NCBI GenBank assembly: GCA_963726755.1
Contig: CAVSDB010000001.1
Location: 372,001-436,000 of the forward strand
DNA from: DATKIY01 sp963726755
GTDB taxonomy: Bacteria > Actinomycetota > Actinomycetes > JAHEKZ01
Length of the DNA stretch: 64,000 nucleotides
Direction of reading: 5' to 3'
The notes under the pieces are model-generated. The model was not told the origin of the DNA, did not search any database, and saw only the letters and a program-made list of their open reading frames with translations. The position numbers were made by a program, and so were the translations under genes. Every line of letters starts with the position of its first letter. Position 1 is the first letter of the stretch. Below are positions 1 to 8,664 of the stretch, piece by piece.

Positions 1-134
1 ACGAGCAACCGAAGTCCGTGGACGTCCGCCAACTCCTGGGCTCGGTCGGCAGCGATCCGACAAAAGCGTTGTGCGACGTTGCCGAACCCGAACAGCACGA
101 GTCGGACGTCAGTCACTTCCGCCGGTTTGGTCAC
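1..134 (-). CDS. Homoserine dehydrogenase-like protein, N-terminal fragment
   Basis: Reading leftward from a GTG at 134, the first 44 codons contain RLVLFGFGNVAQRF, the start of a Rossmann fold with a GxGN-type nucleotide-binding loop. This resembles the N-terminus of homoserine dehydrogenase, which reduces aspartate semialdehyde to homoserine. The gene runs off the left edge, so neither the catalytic domain nor the C-terminus can be checked. Its GTG overlaps the TGA stop of the upstream DUF2505 gene in a 4-bp GTGA, implying translational coupling. Another NAD(P)-dependent dehydrogenase with the same fold is possible. Confidence 0.55.
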   Translation of the reverse strand, partial: MTKPAEVTDVRLVLFGFGNVAQRFCRIAADRAQELADVHGLRLL

Positions 135-622
135 TGATCCGCAATCCATTCCGCGAGGTAGGCCTGCTCCTTACTGATGAGATGCTCAAGGTAGCCCGAG
201 ATCTGCTCCTCGACTTTGCCTCCGAAGAACGGGATCTTCACCTTGACGTTCGTGGTGATCTCGTACGTGGAGCCGTCATCCGCCGCTGAGATCACGTGCG
301 CACCGTTGATCGTCGCGGGCGCTGTGCCGACAGTTGCTGTCCAAACTCCGTGCACTGGTCCCTCGTCGTTCGCTGCTTCGTCGCCTGCCCATGTGTCGAT
401 CTGAATGATGCGACCATCGCCGACGAAACTGCGAAACGCTCCAGGGACCTTGTCGAGCGGCAACTGACGTTCGGTAGTCACCACGATGCTGTCCCCATCG
501 CTTTCGACCGTTGGCGTCCCGACTCCACCGAAGCGCTCATGTCGCGCCTTGAGGTACTCAAGGTCTGTCAGAACGCCGAACAACTTGGCGGGGCTCAACG
601 GGTACTCGTGCTCCAAGGCCAT
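131..622 (-). CDS. DUF2505 family protein (SRPBCC-like fold)
   Basis: A 163-residue protein beginning MALEHEYPLSPAKLFGVLTD, with the spacing and charged beta-strand pattern of the actinobacterial DUF2505 family, which is related to START/SRPBCC hydrophobic-ligand-binding folds. The repeated strand pattern (for example TVGTAPATINGAHVI and YEITTNVKVKIPFFGGKVE) and the C-terminal amphipathic helix support this. No catalytic residues are known for the family and no ligand can be inferred. A GGAGG ribosome site lies just before the ATG at 622. The stop overlaps the start of the following homoserine dehydrogenase-like gene. Confidence 0.7.
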   Translation of the reverse strand: MALEHEYPLSPAKLFGVLTDLEYLKARHERFGGVGTPTVESDGDSIVVTTERQLPLDKVPGAFRSFVGDGRIIQIDTWAGDEAANDEGPVHGVWTATVGTAPATINGAHVISAADDGSTYEITTNVKVKIPFFGGKVEEQISGYLEHLISKEQAYLAEWIADQ

Positions 623-665
623 GATTCCTCCGAATCTTCTTGCAGCACGCTAGCGACTTCGACGC

Positions 666-1386
666 CTAGACGGTGATCGCCATGCGCAGACCGCGCCCGT
701 CGACCGGGTGAGGTGCAGCGGGCCAAGTCTGCGCCATTCCGGTGGTCTGACGGAAGGCCGACCACGCGGCTGCCAGGGCGTCGAGGCAATCGTCGACTGG
801 CACGCCCGCCGGTGCCCGCTCAAGGAAGGTGAGGAGATTGGGTATCCACTCGCTGCTGAGGGTGCCGATCCGCTGTGCGACGCCGACCGCAGATTTCTTG
901 GCCGCCAACGCCGGTTGACCGGACAGCTGTGCGAACGAGAGTTCGGGATGAACCTCCCAGGTTCGCTGACGCAGTTCGACGTCGGCCACCAACGCTTCCT
1001 CGACGTCGAAGATGGCGTCCCGGAGCGAGAGCGCCTGTCGGCTTACGCCCGACCCGGTCAAGCGCTGACTCAATGCCTGGATCGCTGCGTTGTCGAGCGA
1101 CGTTCGCGGCCGCCAGGACTGGACGTGGCGGAGTCACGAACACCCGAGATCGTGCCCAGCCAGGCAGCGCCGCGCGAGCGTCCCGGTCGGCACGACGTAA
1201 TCCCTCGTCCATCAGGCCGATCGGAATGTCGATGCCAATGGTGGTGGCAGCAGCATCGACGACGTCCAGGAACGTGTCGGCGAGCGCCCAGTCGACCGAG
1301 GTGACGCGCGCGCCGTCCAGATCAACGCGGGCCGCGACCCACTGTCCCTGACATCGATCGATCCCCGTCACGCGCAACGCGGCCAC
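666..1386 (-). CDS. DUF429 family protein (predicted RNase H-like), frameshifted
   Basis: The N-terminal part (GIDRCQGQWVAARVDL, then GIDIPIGLMDEGLRRADRDAR and VFVTPPRP) is typical of DUF429, a family predicted to have an RNase H-like fold. The Asp of GIDR and the IDIPIGL segment are the likely active-site strands. The C-terminal part (LRDAIFDVEEALVADV, WEVHPELSFAQLSG, DDCLDALAAAWSA) continues in another frame. The two join near 1110 if one extra base is removed, giving about 239 residues, a normal family length. The GTG at 1386 lies just after the stop of tag and gives the best N-terminus. The break is probably a sequence error. Confidence 0.7.
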
Positions 1387-1390
1387 GTAG

Positions 1391-2035
1391 CTACCCGCGA
1401 TCGCGGTGCGCGCGCTGCTCTGCCTCAACGCGGTCGCGAACGTGGCACGCCCCCTGATGGTCGTTGACCATCCCCATCGCCTGCATGAGCGCGTACATCG
1501 TCGTGGGACCAACGAACGACCAGCCGGCCTTCTTCAGCTGTTTGGACATCGCTGTCGACTCCGCAGAGGTGCTCGCCTGAGTCAGGAGTTCACGCGTCAG
1601 CCCATCCGGCCGCTCCTCATACGACGGCGCGAAGGACCACAACAGTTCCCGAACCGAACTACCTGACGAGATCAGTTCGCACGCGCGCTGGGCGTTGTTG
1701 ATGGTCGACGTGATCTTGCCGCGATGACGAACGATCCCAGCGTCGGCCAACAGTCGATCGACGTCGCCCTCGTCGTAGTCGGCAACGACGTTGTAGTCGA
1801 AGCGATCGAATGCCGCACGAAAGTTCTCGCGTTTGCGCAGAATCGTCAGCCACGACAGTCCGGACTGGAACCCCTCTAACGTCAACTTCTCGAACAGCCG
1901 GAACTCGTCGGTGACCGGACGCCCCCACTCGTCGTCGTGATAAGCCCGGTACTCCGGCGTTGATGCGCTCCACCAGCAGCGAAGCAGCCCGTCGTCGCCC
2001 AGGTCGAGGACGTCGTTGTCTACGACGGTCTCCAT
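1391..2035 (-). CDS. tag: DNA-3-methyladenine glycosylase I
   Basis: A 214-residue member of the Tag family, which removes 3-methyladenine from alkylated DNA in base-excision repair. Family signatures are visible: RCWW near the start with the zinc-ligand Cys, YHDDEWGRPV, the catalytic-region stretch LTLEGFQSGLSWLTIL, and GWSFVGPTTMYALMQAMGMVNDH near the end, where the HxxxC zinc-binding pair (H and C of NDHQGAC) sits. Length and motif order are normal. The neighbouring DUF429 gene begins 4 bp after its stop, suggesting co-transcription. Confidence 0.93.
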   Translation of the reverse strand: METVVDNDVLDLGDDGLLRCWWSASTPEYRAYHDDEWGRPVTDEFRLFEKLTLEGFQSGLSWLTILRKRENFRAAFDRFDYNVVADYDEGDVDRLLADAGIVRHRGKITSTINNAQRACELISSGSSVRELLWSFAPSYEERPDGLTRELLTQASTSAESTAMSKQLKKAGWSFVGPTTMYALMQAMGMVNDHQGACHVRDRVEAEQRAHRDRG

Positions 2036-2051
2036 GGAGTCCCTACGTGCG

Positions 2052-2399
2052 CTAGATCGGCCAGTCGGAAGTTAATGCCAATACACCGGTTCCGATGATG
2101 CCAAGCATTACGGGCACAACCAACAGCAGGGCGTGGTCACGGATCAGCGCCACGAGCGCGACCGCTCCGGCGATCGCCGCAAGGGCAAGCGCAACCAACA
2201 TCGCACCCCAAAGCGCGAAGAACCAGGGGGCGGTTGACCCGGAGGTCACCATGCCGACGCCCGCACCGATCAGCGGCGCGAGGATGACAGTCAGTGCCGC
2301 ACCGGTAAACAAAATGGCTGCCCATTGACCGAGGGGGGTGTCCGGAACCCACCAAACTCGATGCTGATGCGCGTGTTCTGGCTGCATTACGTGGTTCAT
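2052..2399 (-). CDS. Small integral membrane protein
   Basis: A 115-residue protein with a His-rich polar N-terminus (HVMQPEHAHQHRVWWVP) followed by three hydrophobic segments, roughly residues 27-50, 58-85 and 92-110. No recognised domain. It lies 16 bp upstream of tag on the same strand and divergent from the cytochrome P450 gene. Its ATG at 2399 directly abuts the most upstream possible P450 start, which argues that the P450 begins further in. Function unknown. Confidence 0.6.
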   Translation of the reverse strand: MNHVMQPEHAHQHRVWWVPDTPLGQWAAILFTGAALTVILAPLIGAGVGMVTSGSTAPWFFALWGAMLVALALAAIAGAVALVALIRDHALLLVVPVMLGIIGTGVLALTSDWPI

Positions 2400-2490
2400 G
2401 GGGAAGCTCCCTTTGTGGAAGGCGTCCTACCAGGGTGCCCCCTCCAGTCCCAATCCCCGTGTAACGACAGGCCGACTTAGAGTGCGCTCT

Positions 2491-3846
2491 GTGGCAGCAA
2501 GTAGCGGAGCCGAGATTCCAGGTCCGAGCGGGCCGGACATGCTGCGGGGCATCCGATTGATGCGCCAGCACCCGCCTGAGTTTCTGCGACAGTGCGAGCA
2601 GCGTCACGGCAGCGTCGTCTCGTTTCCCATTCCCCGCCGAACAGTGGTCTTTCTCGCCGACCCCGTCGACGTACGACGAGTGCTCCAGCAAAACCACGTC
2701 GGCTACGGCAAGCGGACGATCCAGTACGACGCGCTTGCCACCGTCACTGGCATCGGATTGCTCGCGAGCGACGGACAACTGTGGCGACGACTACGACGTC
2801 TCGAGCAGCCCGCTTTTCACGCCAACTTGATTGACGGCATGGTGCAGCAGATCCTCGACCCCGCCGATCGCTTGGTGGAGCGATGGCAACGACGTCCATC
2901 GTCGAACGTGGTCGACGTTGAACAAGAGATGCTGCAACTCACGTTGGAGATTGTCGGGGGGACACTGTTCGGTTCCGACTTGCACGACAGAGCTACCGAG
3001 CTTGTGAACGAAGTAGCGTCGGCACTTCGTGTCGCCGTGGCTCGTTCGCAACGACCACTTCGTTCGCCGTCATGGTTACCGACGTCGAGCACGCGCACGT
3101 TGCGACGCTCGCTCGCCAGACTCGACGACGCCGTTACGCAACTATTGGCGATCCGCCGTCGCAACCCAGCTGGCGACGACGTCCTGTGGCTGCTCATAAC
3201 TGCCCACGACGAGGGACTGATTACTGCTGAGGAACTTCGCAACGAGATCGTCACGTTGATCGTGGCTGGCCATGAGACGGTCGCGGCCACTCTCACCTGG
3301 ACTTGGTACTTGCTCGCAACCGCACCGGCCGTCCTCGCGCAGTTACGTCGTGAGGTGGACCTGCTGCCCCAGGGCAACTGGACTGCCGAGGTGTTGCCGC
3401 GGCTTCCTCTCACCCGAGCCGTCATCGATGAGTGCCTGCGGTTGTTTCCCCCAGCCTGGGTGATCAGTCGGAAGTCGCTGGCGCCGGACGTCCTCGGCGG
3501 TTACGACATCCCGGCGGGCGCGACGATCATCACCTCGCCCTACTTGCTGCAGCGTGATCCCCGGTGGTGGCCAAGGCCTGACTCCTTCGACCCATCGAGG
3601 TTCCTCGATGGCGCCACGGCGCCTGCGGATAGGGACGCGTATCTACCCTTCGGGACCGGACCGCGGTTGTGCATCGGTCGTGAGCTGGCAGTCATGGAGG
3701 CAACTCTCGTGGTGGCCAGACTCGCCCGTTCGGTCGAGATCACGCCCACGTCAGCGACCGAGCCCGACCTCGACTTCGGCGTCACGCTGCGTCCCCGACG
3801 CGGACTGCCTGTCACGGTCAGCGGCCGCTTGGACGGGCAAACGTGA
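2491..3846 (+). CDS. Cytochrome P450
   Basis: A heme-thiolate monooxygenase, complete in its core motifs: the I-helix oxygen-activation motif AGHETVAATLTWT, the K-helix ExxR in DECLRLFPP, and the heme-binding loop FGTGPRLCIGRELAVME with the axial Cys. The organisation resembles the CYP102/CYP4-like class that works with a separate reductase; no ferredoxin or reductase gene is adjacent. I place the start at GTG 2491 (VAASSGAEIPGPSG) because an upstream in-frame ATG at 2398 would overlap the divergent membrane gene and leave no promoter; GTG 2482 is an alternative. About 451 residues from this start. The substrate cannot be inferred. Confidence 0.88.
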   Translation: MAASSGAEIPGPSGPDMLRGIRLMRQHPPEFLRQCEQRHGSVVSFPIPRRTVVFLADPVDVRRVLQQNHVGYGKRTIQYDALATVTGIGLLASDGQLWRRLRRLEQPAFHANLIDGMVQQILDPADRLVERWQRRPSSNVVDVEQEMLQLTLEIVGGTLFGSDLHDRATELVNEVASALRVAVARSQRPLRSPSWLPTSSTRTLRRSLARLDDAVTQLLAIRRRNPAGDDVLWLLITAHDEGLITAEELRNEIVTLIVAGHETVAATLTWTWYLLATAPAVLAQLRREVDLLPQGNWTAEVLPRLPLTRAVIDECLRLFPPAWVISRKSLAPDVLGGYDIPAGATIITSPYLLQRDPRWWPRPDSFDPSRFLDGATAPADRDAYLPFGTGPRLCIGRELAVMEATLVVARLARSVEITPTSATEPDLDFGVTLRPRRGLPVTVSGRLDGQT

Positions 3847-3985
3847 AGCAGGTCACGTCATTGGCTGTGGAGTTGATCACAAACGGCGTACATCAGGGGA
3901 TTTTTTGCGGTTCGGCGTGGAGGTTTTTCGCGGTCTAGGGCACCCTGAGGGAACGCTCACACTCTGTCACTTTGGAGAAGGTCAC

Positions 3986-5810
3986 ATGTCGATCCCGGGT
4001 CTTGCCGACGCTCCCACCAAGAACCAGAAATTGCTGGCCTGGGTCGAGGAGGTCGCAGCCCTCACCAAGCCCGATCGCGTGGTTTGGGCCGACGGTTCGC
4101 AGGCCGAGTGGGATCGCCTGACCGTCGAGTTGGTGGACGCAGGCACGTTGATCAAACTGAACCCCGAGAGACGCCCCAACAGCTTCCTAGCCCGCTCGAA
4201 CCCGAGCGACGTGGCACGCGTCGAGGACCGCACCTACATCTGCTCTGAGCGTGAGCAGGACGCCGGTCCTACGAACAACTGGCAGCAGCCAGCGCAGATG
4301 CGACAGACCCTCAAAGGACTGTTCGACGGTGCGATGAAGGGTCGCACGATGTACGTCGTGCCGTTCAGCATGGGACCCCTCGGTAGCAAGATCTCGCAAC
4401 TCGGCGTCGAGATCACCGACTCTGCTTACGTCGTCCTGAACATGCGGATCATGACGCGCATGGGTAACGCAGCGCTGGAACTCATCGGCGACGACGGTGA
4501 CTTCGTCCCTGCTCTGCACTCGGTCGGCGCACCGCTTGCCGAAGGCGAAGCGGACGTCCCCTGGCCATGCAGCGACACCAAGTACATCGTGCACTTCCCC
4601 GAGACGCGTGAGATCTGGTCGTACGGTTCGGGATACGGCGGCAATGCGCTACTCGGAAAGAAGTGCTTCGCGCTGCGTATCGCTTCGGTGATGGCGCGCG
4701 ACGAGGGCTGGCTGGCCGAGCACATGCTCATCCTCAAACTCACGTCGCCTAAGGGCTTGACGCACTACATCACTGCGGCTTTCCCCAGCGCATGCGGCAA
4801 GACGAACCTCGCCATGCTCCAGCCGACTATCCCCGGCTGGAAGGTCGAGACCGTCGGTGACGACATTGCGTGGATGCGGTTCGGCGACGATGGCCGGCTG
4901 TACGCCATCAACCCCGAGGCTGGGTTTTTCGGCGTGGCTCCTGGAACCGGTGCAGCGACCAACCAGAACGCGGTCGACACGTTGTTCGCAAACAGCCTGT
5001 TCACCAACGTCGCGCTCACCGACGACGGCGACATCTGGTGGGAGGGGCTGACCGACGAAGCACCCGCGCACCTGATCGACTGGAAGGGTCGCGACTGGAC
5101 CCCCGCGTCCGACGAGCCGTCCTCGCACCCGAACAGCCGCTTCACGGCTCCGGCTTCGCAGTGCCCGTCGATCGCGGACAACTGGGAAGACCCCAAGGGC
5201 GTACCGATCTCGGCCATCCTCTTCGGCGGACGTCGCGCCACCAACGTCCCGTTGGTCAATGAGTCACTCAGCTGGGAGCACGGTGTGTTCCTGGGCGCCA
5301 CAGTTTCGAGCGAGAAGACTGCTGCCGCAGAAGGGACGGTCGGAGAACTGCGCCGCGACCCGTTCGCGATGCTGCCGTTCTGCGGCTACAACATGGCCGA
5401 CTACTGGGGACACTGGCTCGACGTCGGTCACGCGACTGATGCCAACAAGCTGCCCGAAGATTTACCAGGTCAACTGGTTCCGCAAGGGTGCTGACGGCAA
5501 GTTCCTCTGGCCAGGTTTCGGCGAGAACAGTCGAGTCCTCGAGTGGGTCATCCGTCGCATCGAAGGTGACGCACAAGCAGTCGAGACACCGATCGGCAAC
5601 TTGCCCGCCGAGGGGTCGCTCAACGTCGACGGACTCGGCCTGACAGAAGAGCAGAAGGCTGAACTTTTCGCGGTCGAGCCCAAGAACTGGCTCGACGAGG
5701 CCGAGCTAACTGAGACGTACTTCAACCAGTTTGGCGACCACGTGCCAGCGGAGATGCACAACCAACTGAGTGTTCTTCGTGAGCGGCTCGAAGCGGCGCA
5801 GCAGAACTAG
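3986..5810 (+). CDS. pckG: Phosphoenolpyruvate carboxykinase (GTP), frameshifted near 5453
   Basis: GTP-dependent PEP carboxykinase, which makes phosphoenolpyruvate from oxaloacetate in gluconeogenesis. Diagnostic stretches include the reactive-Cys P-loop FPSACGKTNLAML, the Mn-site region VGDDIAWMRFG, and PEAGFFGVAPGT. The open frame ends early at 5494 (QLVPQGC), but the expected C-terminus KIYQVNWFRKGADGKF continues in the next frame. Removing one C from the CCC run at 5453-5455 restores a 607-residue protein of normal size. A GGAGAAGG ribosome site precedes ATG 3986. The TAG overlaps the stop of the convergent VOC gene in a shared CTAG. Probably functional, with a sequence error. Confidence 0.95.
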
Positions 5811-6157
5811 GCGTCAGCGACAACGCAGAACTCGTTTCCCTCGGGGTCGGTCATCGTCTGCCACCAGATGCCGAACTGTTCGACACGTTCACCCTGACGC
5901 CGTCCGCCCATCCCCTCGAGTCGGGTTATGTGCGCGGGCGCATCTTCTGAATGGACGTCGATGTGTACGCGGTTCTTTCCCGACTTCGACTCGGGAACTG
6001 CTTGCAGGATGAGTACCGGTCCAGCTGGTTCACCTTCGGCCGGTAGTAGGACGCGGAAATCGTCAAGCGTGTGTCGGAGCGAGTAACCCATCGCTGCCTC
6101 CCAGAACGGGACGAGTGCGTCTGGGTTCACGCAATCGATCACGACTGAGATGCGCAT
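5807..6157 (-). CDS. VOC (glyoxalase-like) family protein
   Basis: A 116-residue single-domain vicinal-oxygen-chelate protein. MRISVVIDCVNPDALVPFWEAAMGY is the first beta-alpha-beta unit, KNRVHIDVHSEDAPAHITRLEGMGG the second, and WQTMTDPEGNEFCVV the terminal motif of glyoxalase-like domains. The longer open frame upstream is the antisense of the HNH gene, so ATG 6157 is the sensible start. Such proteins bind small ligands or act as lyases or resistance proteins; the substrate cannot be given. Its first codons overlap the end of the decayed HNH gene on the same strand. Confidence 0.8.
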   Translation of the reverse strand: MRISVVIDCVNPDALVPFWEAAMGYSLRHTLDDFRVLLPAEGEPAGPVLILQAVPESKSGKNRVHIDVHSEDAPAHITRLEGMGGRRQGERVEQFGIWWQTMTDPEGNEFCVVADA

Positions 6158-7562
6158 GCGGCCAGTGTGTCGCCGGGGGACGAGTGCTGTCGAGAGGCGT
6201 CTCGATGCTTCATCGAGTTTTGGGTGAGGCAGGCGACGGCCCAGTCGTGGTCGATGGGTTCGCCGTCCCAGTGGCCTTCGACGGGTCCGAGGTTGGTTGT
6301 TTGGTGGGTGAGTAGATCGCCCGGTGGTGCGGGTAGGGCTCGCAGGGTGGGTGCGGGGTGGAGCAGCAGCTGACCGACGGTTTCGAAGACCGGGGTGCCG
6401 TTGACCATGTGGATGGTGAACACGTCGTTGTGGTGGGCTCGGTGGTGGGTGCCGCACAGCAGCAGCAAATTGTCTAGATCGGTGCGGCCGCCGTCTTCCC
6501 AGTGGATGACGTGGTGGACGTCGAGCCAGCGGTTGTTGTCACAGCCGGGGAAGGTGCACCGGCCACCGTCGCGTTCGTAGACCGCCCGGCGCAAGGTTTT
6601 GGTGACCAGTCGGTGGCGGCGTCCCACATCGATGACTCGACCAGTTTCGTCGTGCAGCAGGCGGTCAGGATCGGGTCACACGCCAACCGTCGTGCTGCCG
6701 CCGGTCCCACCGACTGATCGTTGGACAGATGACGGCGGGCCGGGTTGGTCACGGGCCAAGTCACCCACCGTCACGTGCAGCACGACTTCGGGTTGGGTGG
6801 CCGACACCAAACCGGCCGGTTCGACGGTGGTGGCCGAACCGTGGACCAACGTCAGCAACGCATCCACCGGTGCGGGGTGTCGCGGGTCCACAGGTTCCAG
6901 CTGGCCTGTGGATGCCGCGGCATCCACAGGCTGTGGATCACAGGTCTTGCTGGGTTTGCTGGATTTGTGCGATGAACGCCGCCCCTTCATCGGCGGCCAA
7001 CCGGAACGAACCGACCAGCATCCCGTCGGAGTCCCACCGCCAGCGTCAGCGAGCGGAGCGGCTCCACCTTCTGCTCATCTTGGCTGGGTGGCGGTTCGGA
7101 CCTGGGACACCAACCGGGACAGGTGAGAGGCAGGGACAAGCGATCGCGGTGTCGACCCAGTCCTGCTCATCGGTCGGTGGTAGCGACCCGGGTGATGACT
7201 CGGACCTTGCTGAAAGTCAGTCTGCCCGTCAGCGAATGCCTGAGCGGTGTGGGGCAGCTCGCGAAGGGACTCAGCCACCCGCAGGTGCTCACGGGCGGTG
7301 ACTCGGTCCATGCCGCACCGCCACGACAACCACGCCTCCGGGGTCATCCCCCAACGATCAAACCCCTCCCGGGCCACGAACTCACCCAAGCAGCAGCAAC
7401 CACTTGCACTGCAACGCCGCGATCCTGGCCGCACCGGCACTAATCGCCGCCTCGAGGCGATCAAGATCCACCTCATGCAACCGGTCGACCACCGCATCCA
7501 TCTCCGACCGATCAACCGACGGGAACAAGCTCTGTTTGAGGTAACTCTGAAGTCATCGTCAT
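6139..7562 (-). pseudogene. DUF222/HNH endonuclease, broken by several frameshifts
   Basis: Pieces of one DUF222-HNH protein lie in order in different frames: an N-terminal piece near 7430-7556 (MDAVVDRLHEVDLDRLEAA), the DUF222 core at about 7220-7400 (EFVAREGFDRWGMTPEAW, RVTAREHLRVAESLRELP, QAFADGQTDF), a middle piece at 6676-6990, and the C-terminal HNH nuclease at 6139-6627 with CTFPGCDNNRWLDVHHV and CGTHHRAHH. At least four indels are needed to join them. Families of this type are multicopy and selfish-looking in actinobacteria. Because other genes here also carry indels, true decay and sequence error cannot be separated. A perfect 28-bp palindrome lies inside it. Confidence 0.8.
6904..6931. 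repeat. Perfect 28-bp palindrome inside the HNH gene
   Basis: The core is TGTGGA-TG-CCGCGG-CA-TCCACA at 6907-6928, extended by three complementary bases on each side. It is the same palindrome family as three copies at 17052-17223, but with its own pair of covarying bases. A further partial half (CTGTGGATCACAG) follows at once at 6931-6943. The copy falls in the variable linker between the DUF222 core and the HNH domain, where Pro-Val-Asp repeats are encoded. Confidence 0.85.
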
Positions 7563-7634
7563 ACGACGAAACTACCCGCCACCACTGACAGTTTCCCCAT
7601 ACAAAATAAGGCGAAACTCGCAACCACATGATCG

Positions 7635-8636
7635 CTACGACATGGTTGCGACGAGCACGGCCTTAATCGTGTGCAGTCGGTTCTCGGCCTGGTCGAAAAC
7701 GATGGATGCCGATGACTGGAATACCTCGTCGGTTACTTCTAGTCCGTCGCGCATTCCACATTGTTCGGCGATCTGCGCGCCAAGCGTCGTGTTCGTGTCG
7801 TGGAACGCTGGCAGACAGTGCATGAACTTCACGTCGGGGTTACCCGTTCGCTCCAGCAGAGCCTGGTTGATCTGGAATGGTTTCAGCAGCGCGATTCGCT
7901 CATCCCAGACTTCTTTGGGTTCGCCCATCGATACCCAAACGTCCGTGTGCAGGAAGTCGGCGCCGCGAACTCCGGCATCGACATCGTCCGTCACAGTGAT
8001 TCGAGCACCCGTGCGATCCGCCAACCCTCGCGCAATCGCTACGACCTCGGCGGCTGGTTGTCGGGACGACGGTGCCACGAGTCGGACGTCCATTCCCATC
8101 AGCGCGCCGGTCACCAGCAACGAGTGGGCCACGTTGTTGTTGGCGTCACCGCAGTAGGCGAAGGCGATCTCCTGGTCCGGCTTATTGCTGTGTTCGCGCA
8201 TCGTGAGCGCATCGCAGAGCATTTGCGTCGGATGCCACTCGTTCGTCAGGCCGTTGAAGACCGGTACGCCTGCATGGGCCGCGAGCGTTTCGATGGTGGC
8301 CTGCGCACTGCCGCGGAACTCGATGCCGTCATACATCCGACCCAGGACTTGCGCGGTGTCCGCGATGGACTCCTTGTGACCGATCTGGCTGCTGCCAGGA
8401 TCGAGGAACGTGGTGTGTGCGCCTTGGTCGTACGCCGCCACCTCGAATGCGCACCGCGTACGGGTCGAGGTCTTCTCGAAGATGAGCGCGATGTTCTTGC
8501 CAACTAGCCGGCGCCTCTCTGAGCCAGCCTGCTTGTCCCTCTTGAGTTCGGCCGCGAGATCGAGCAGGGCGCACCATTCGTCAGTCGTGAAGTCGATCTC
8601 TTTGAGGAAGTGACGTCCGCGCAGGTCCAGCGTCAC
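7635..8636 (-). CDS. arcB: Ornithine carbamoyltransferase, catabolic type
   Basis: Transfers or phosphorolytically removes the carbamoyl group between ornithine and citrulline. Carbamoyl-phosphate site FEKTSTRTRCAFE and the catalytic HCLPAFHD loop are intact, as are WHPTQMLCDALT and the ornithine-site SMGE. The GTG at 8636 gives 333 residues, the usual length, and has AAGGAG five bases upstream; the longer frame from 8678 would overlap arcA. Adjacency to arginine deiminase implies the catabolic role, citrulline to ornithine plus carbamoyl phosphate. No carbamate kinase gene is in the window. Confidence 0.93.
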   Translation of the reverse strand: MTLDLRGRHFLKEIDFTTDEWCALLDLAAELKRDKQAGSERRRLVGKNIALIFEKTSTRTRCAFEVAAYDQGAHTTFLDPGSSQIGHKESIADTAQVLGRMYDGIEFRGSAQATIETLAAHAGVPVFNGLTNEWHPTQMLCDALTMREHSNKPDQEIAFAYCGDANNNVAHSLLVTGALMGMDVRLVAPSSRQPAAEVVAIARGLADRTGARITVTDDVDAGVRGADFLHTDVWVSMGEPKEVWDERIALLKPFQINQALLERTGNPDVKFMHCLPAFHDTNTTLGAQIAEQCGMRDGLEVTDEVFQSSASIVFDQAENRLHTIKAVLVATMS

Positions 8637-8641
8637 CGGTA

Positions 8642-8647
8642 CTCCTT
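8642..8647 (-). promoter_or_regulatory. Ribosome binding site deciding the arcB start
   Basis: AAGGAG on the minus strand, five bases before GTG 8636. It supports starting arcB at 8636 instead of at the in-frame ATG 8678, which lies inside the end of arcA. Confidence 0.7.
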
Positions 8648-8664
8648 GGCCATTCGGGGATACG

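Noticed and set aside
2398..2490. The longest P450 start at ATG 2398.
   Set aside because: It overlaps the divergent gene's start codon and leaves no promoter; the added residues do not look like a P450 N-terminus.
6599..7126. Plus-strand open frames of more than 170 codons across the HNH gene.
   Set aside because: They are antisense to recognisable DUF222/HNH segments and have no protein-like composition.
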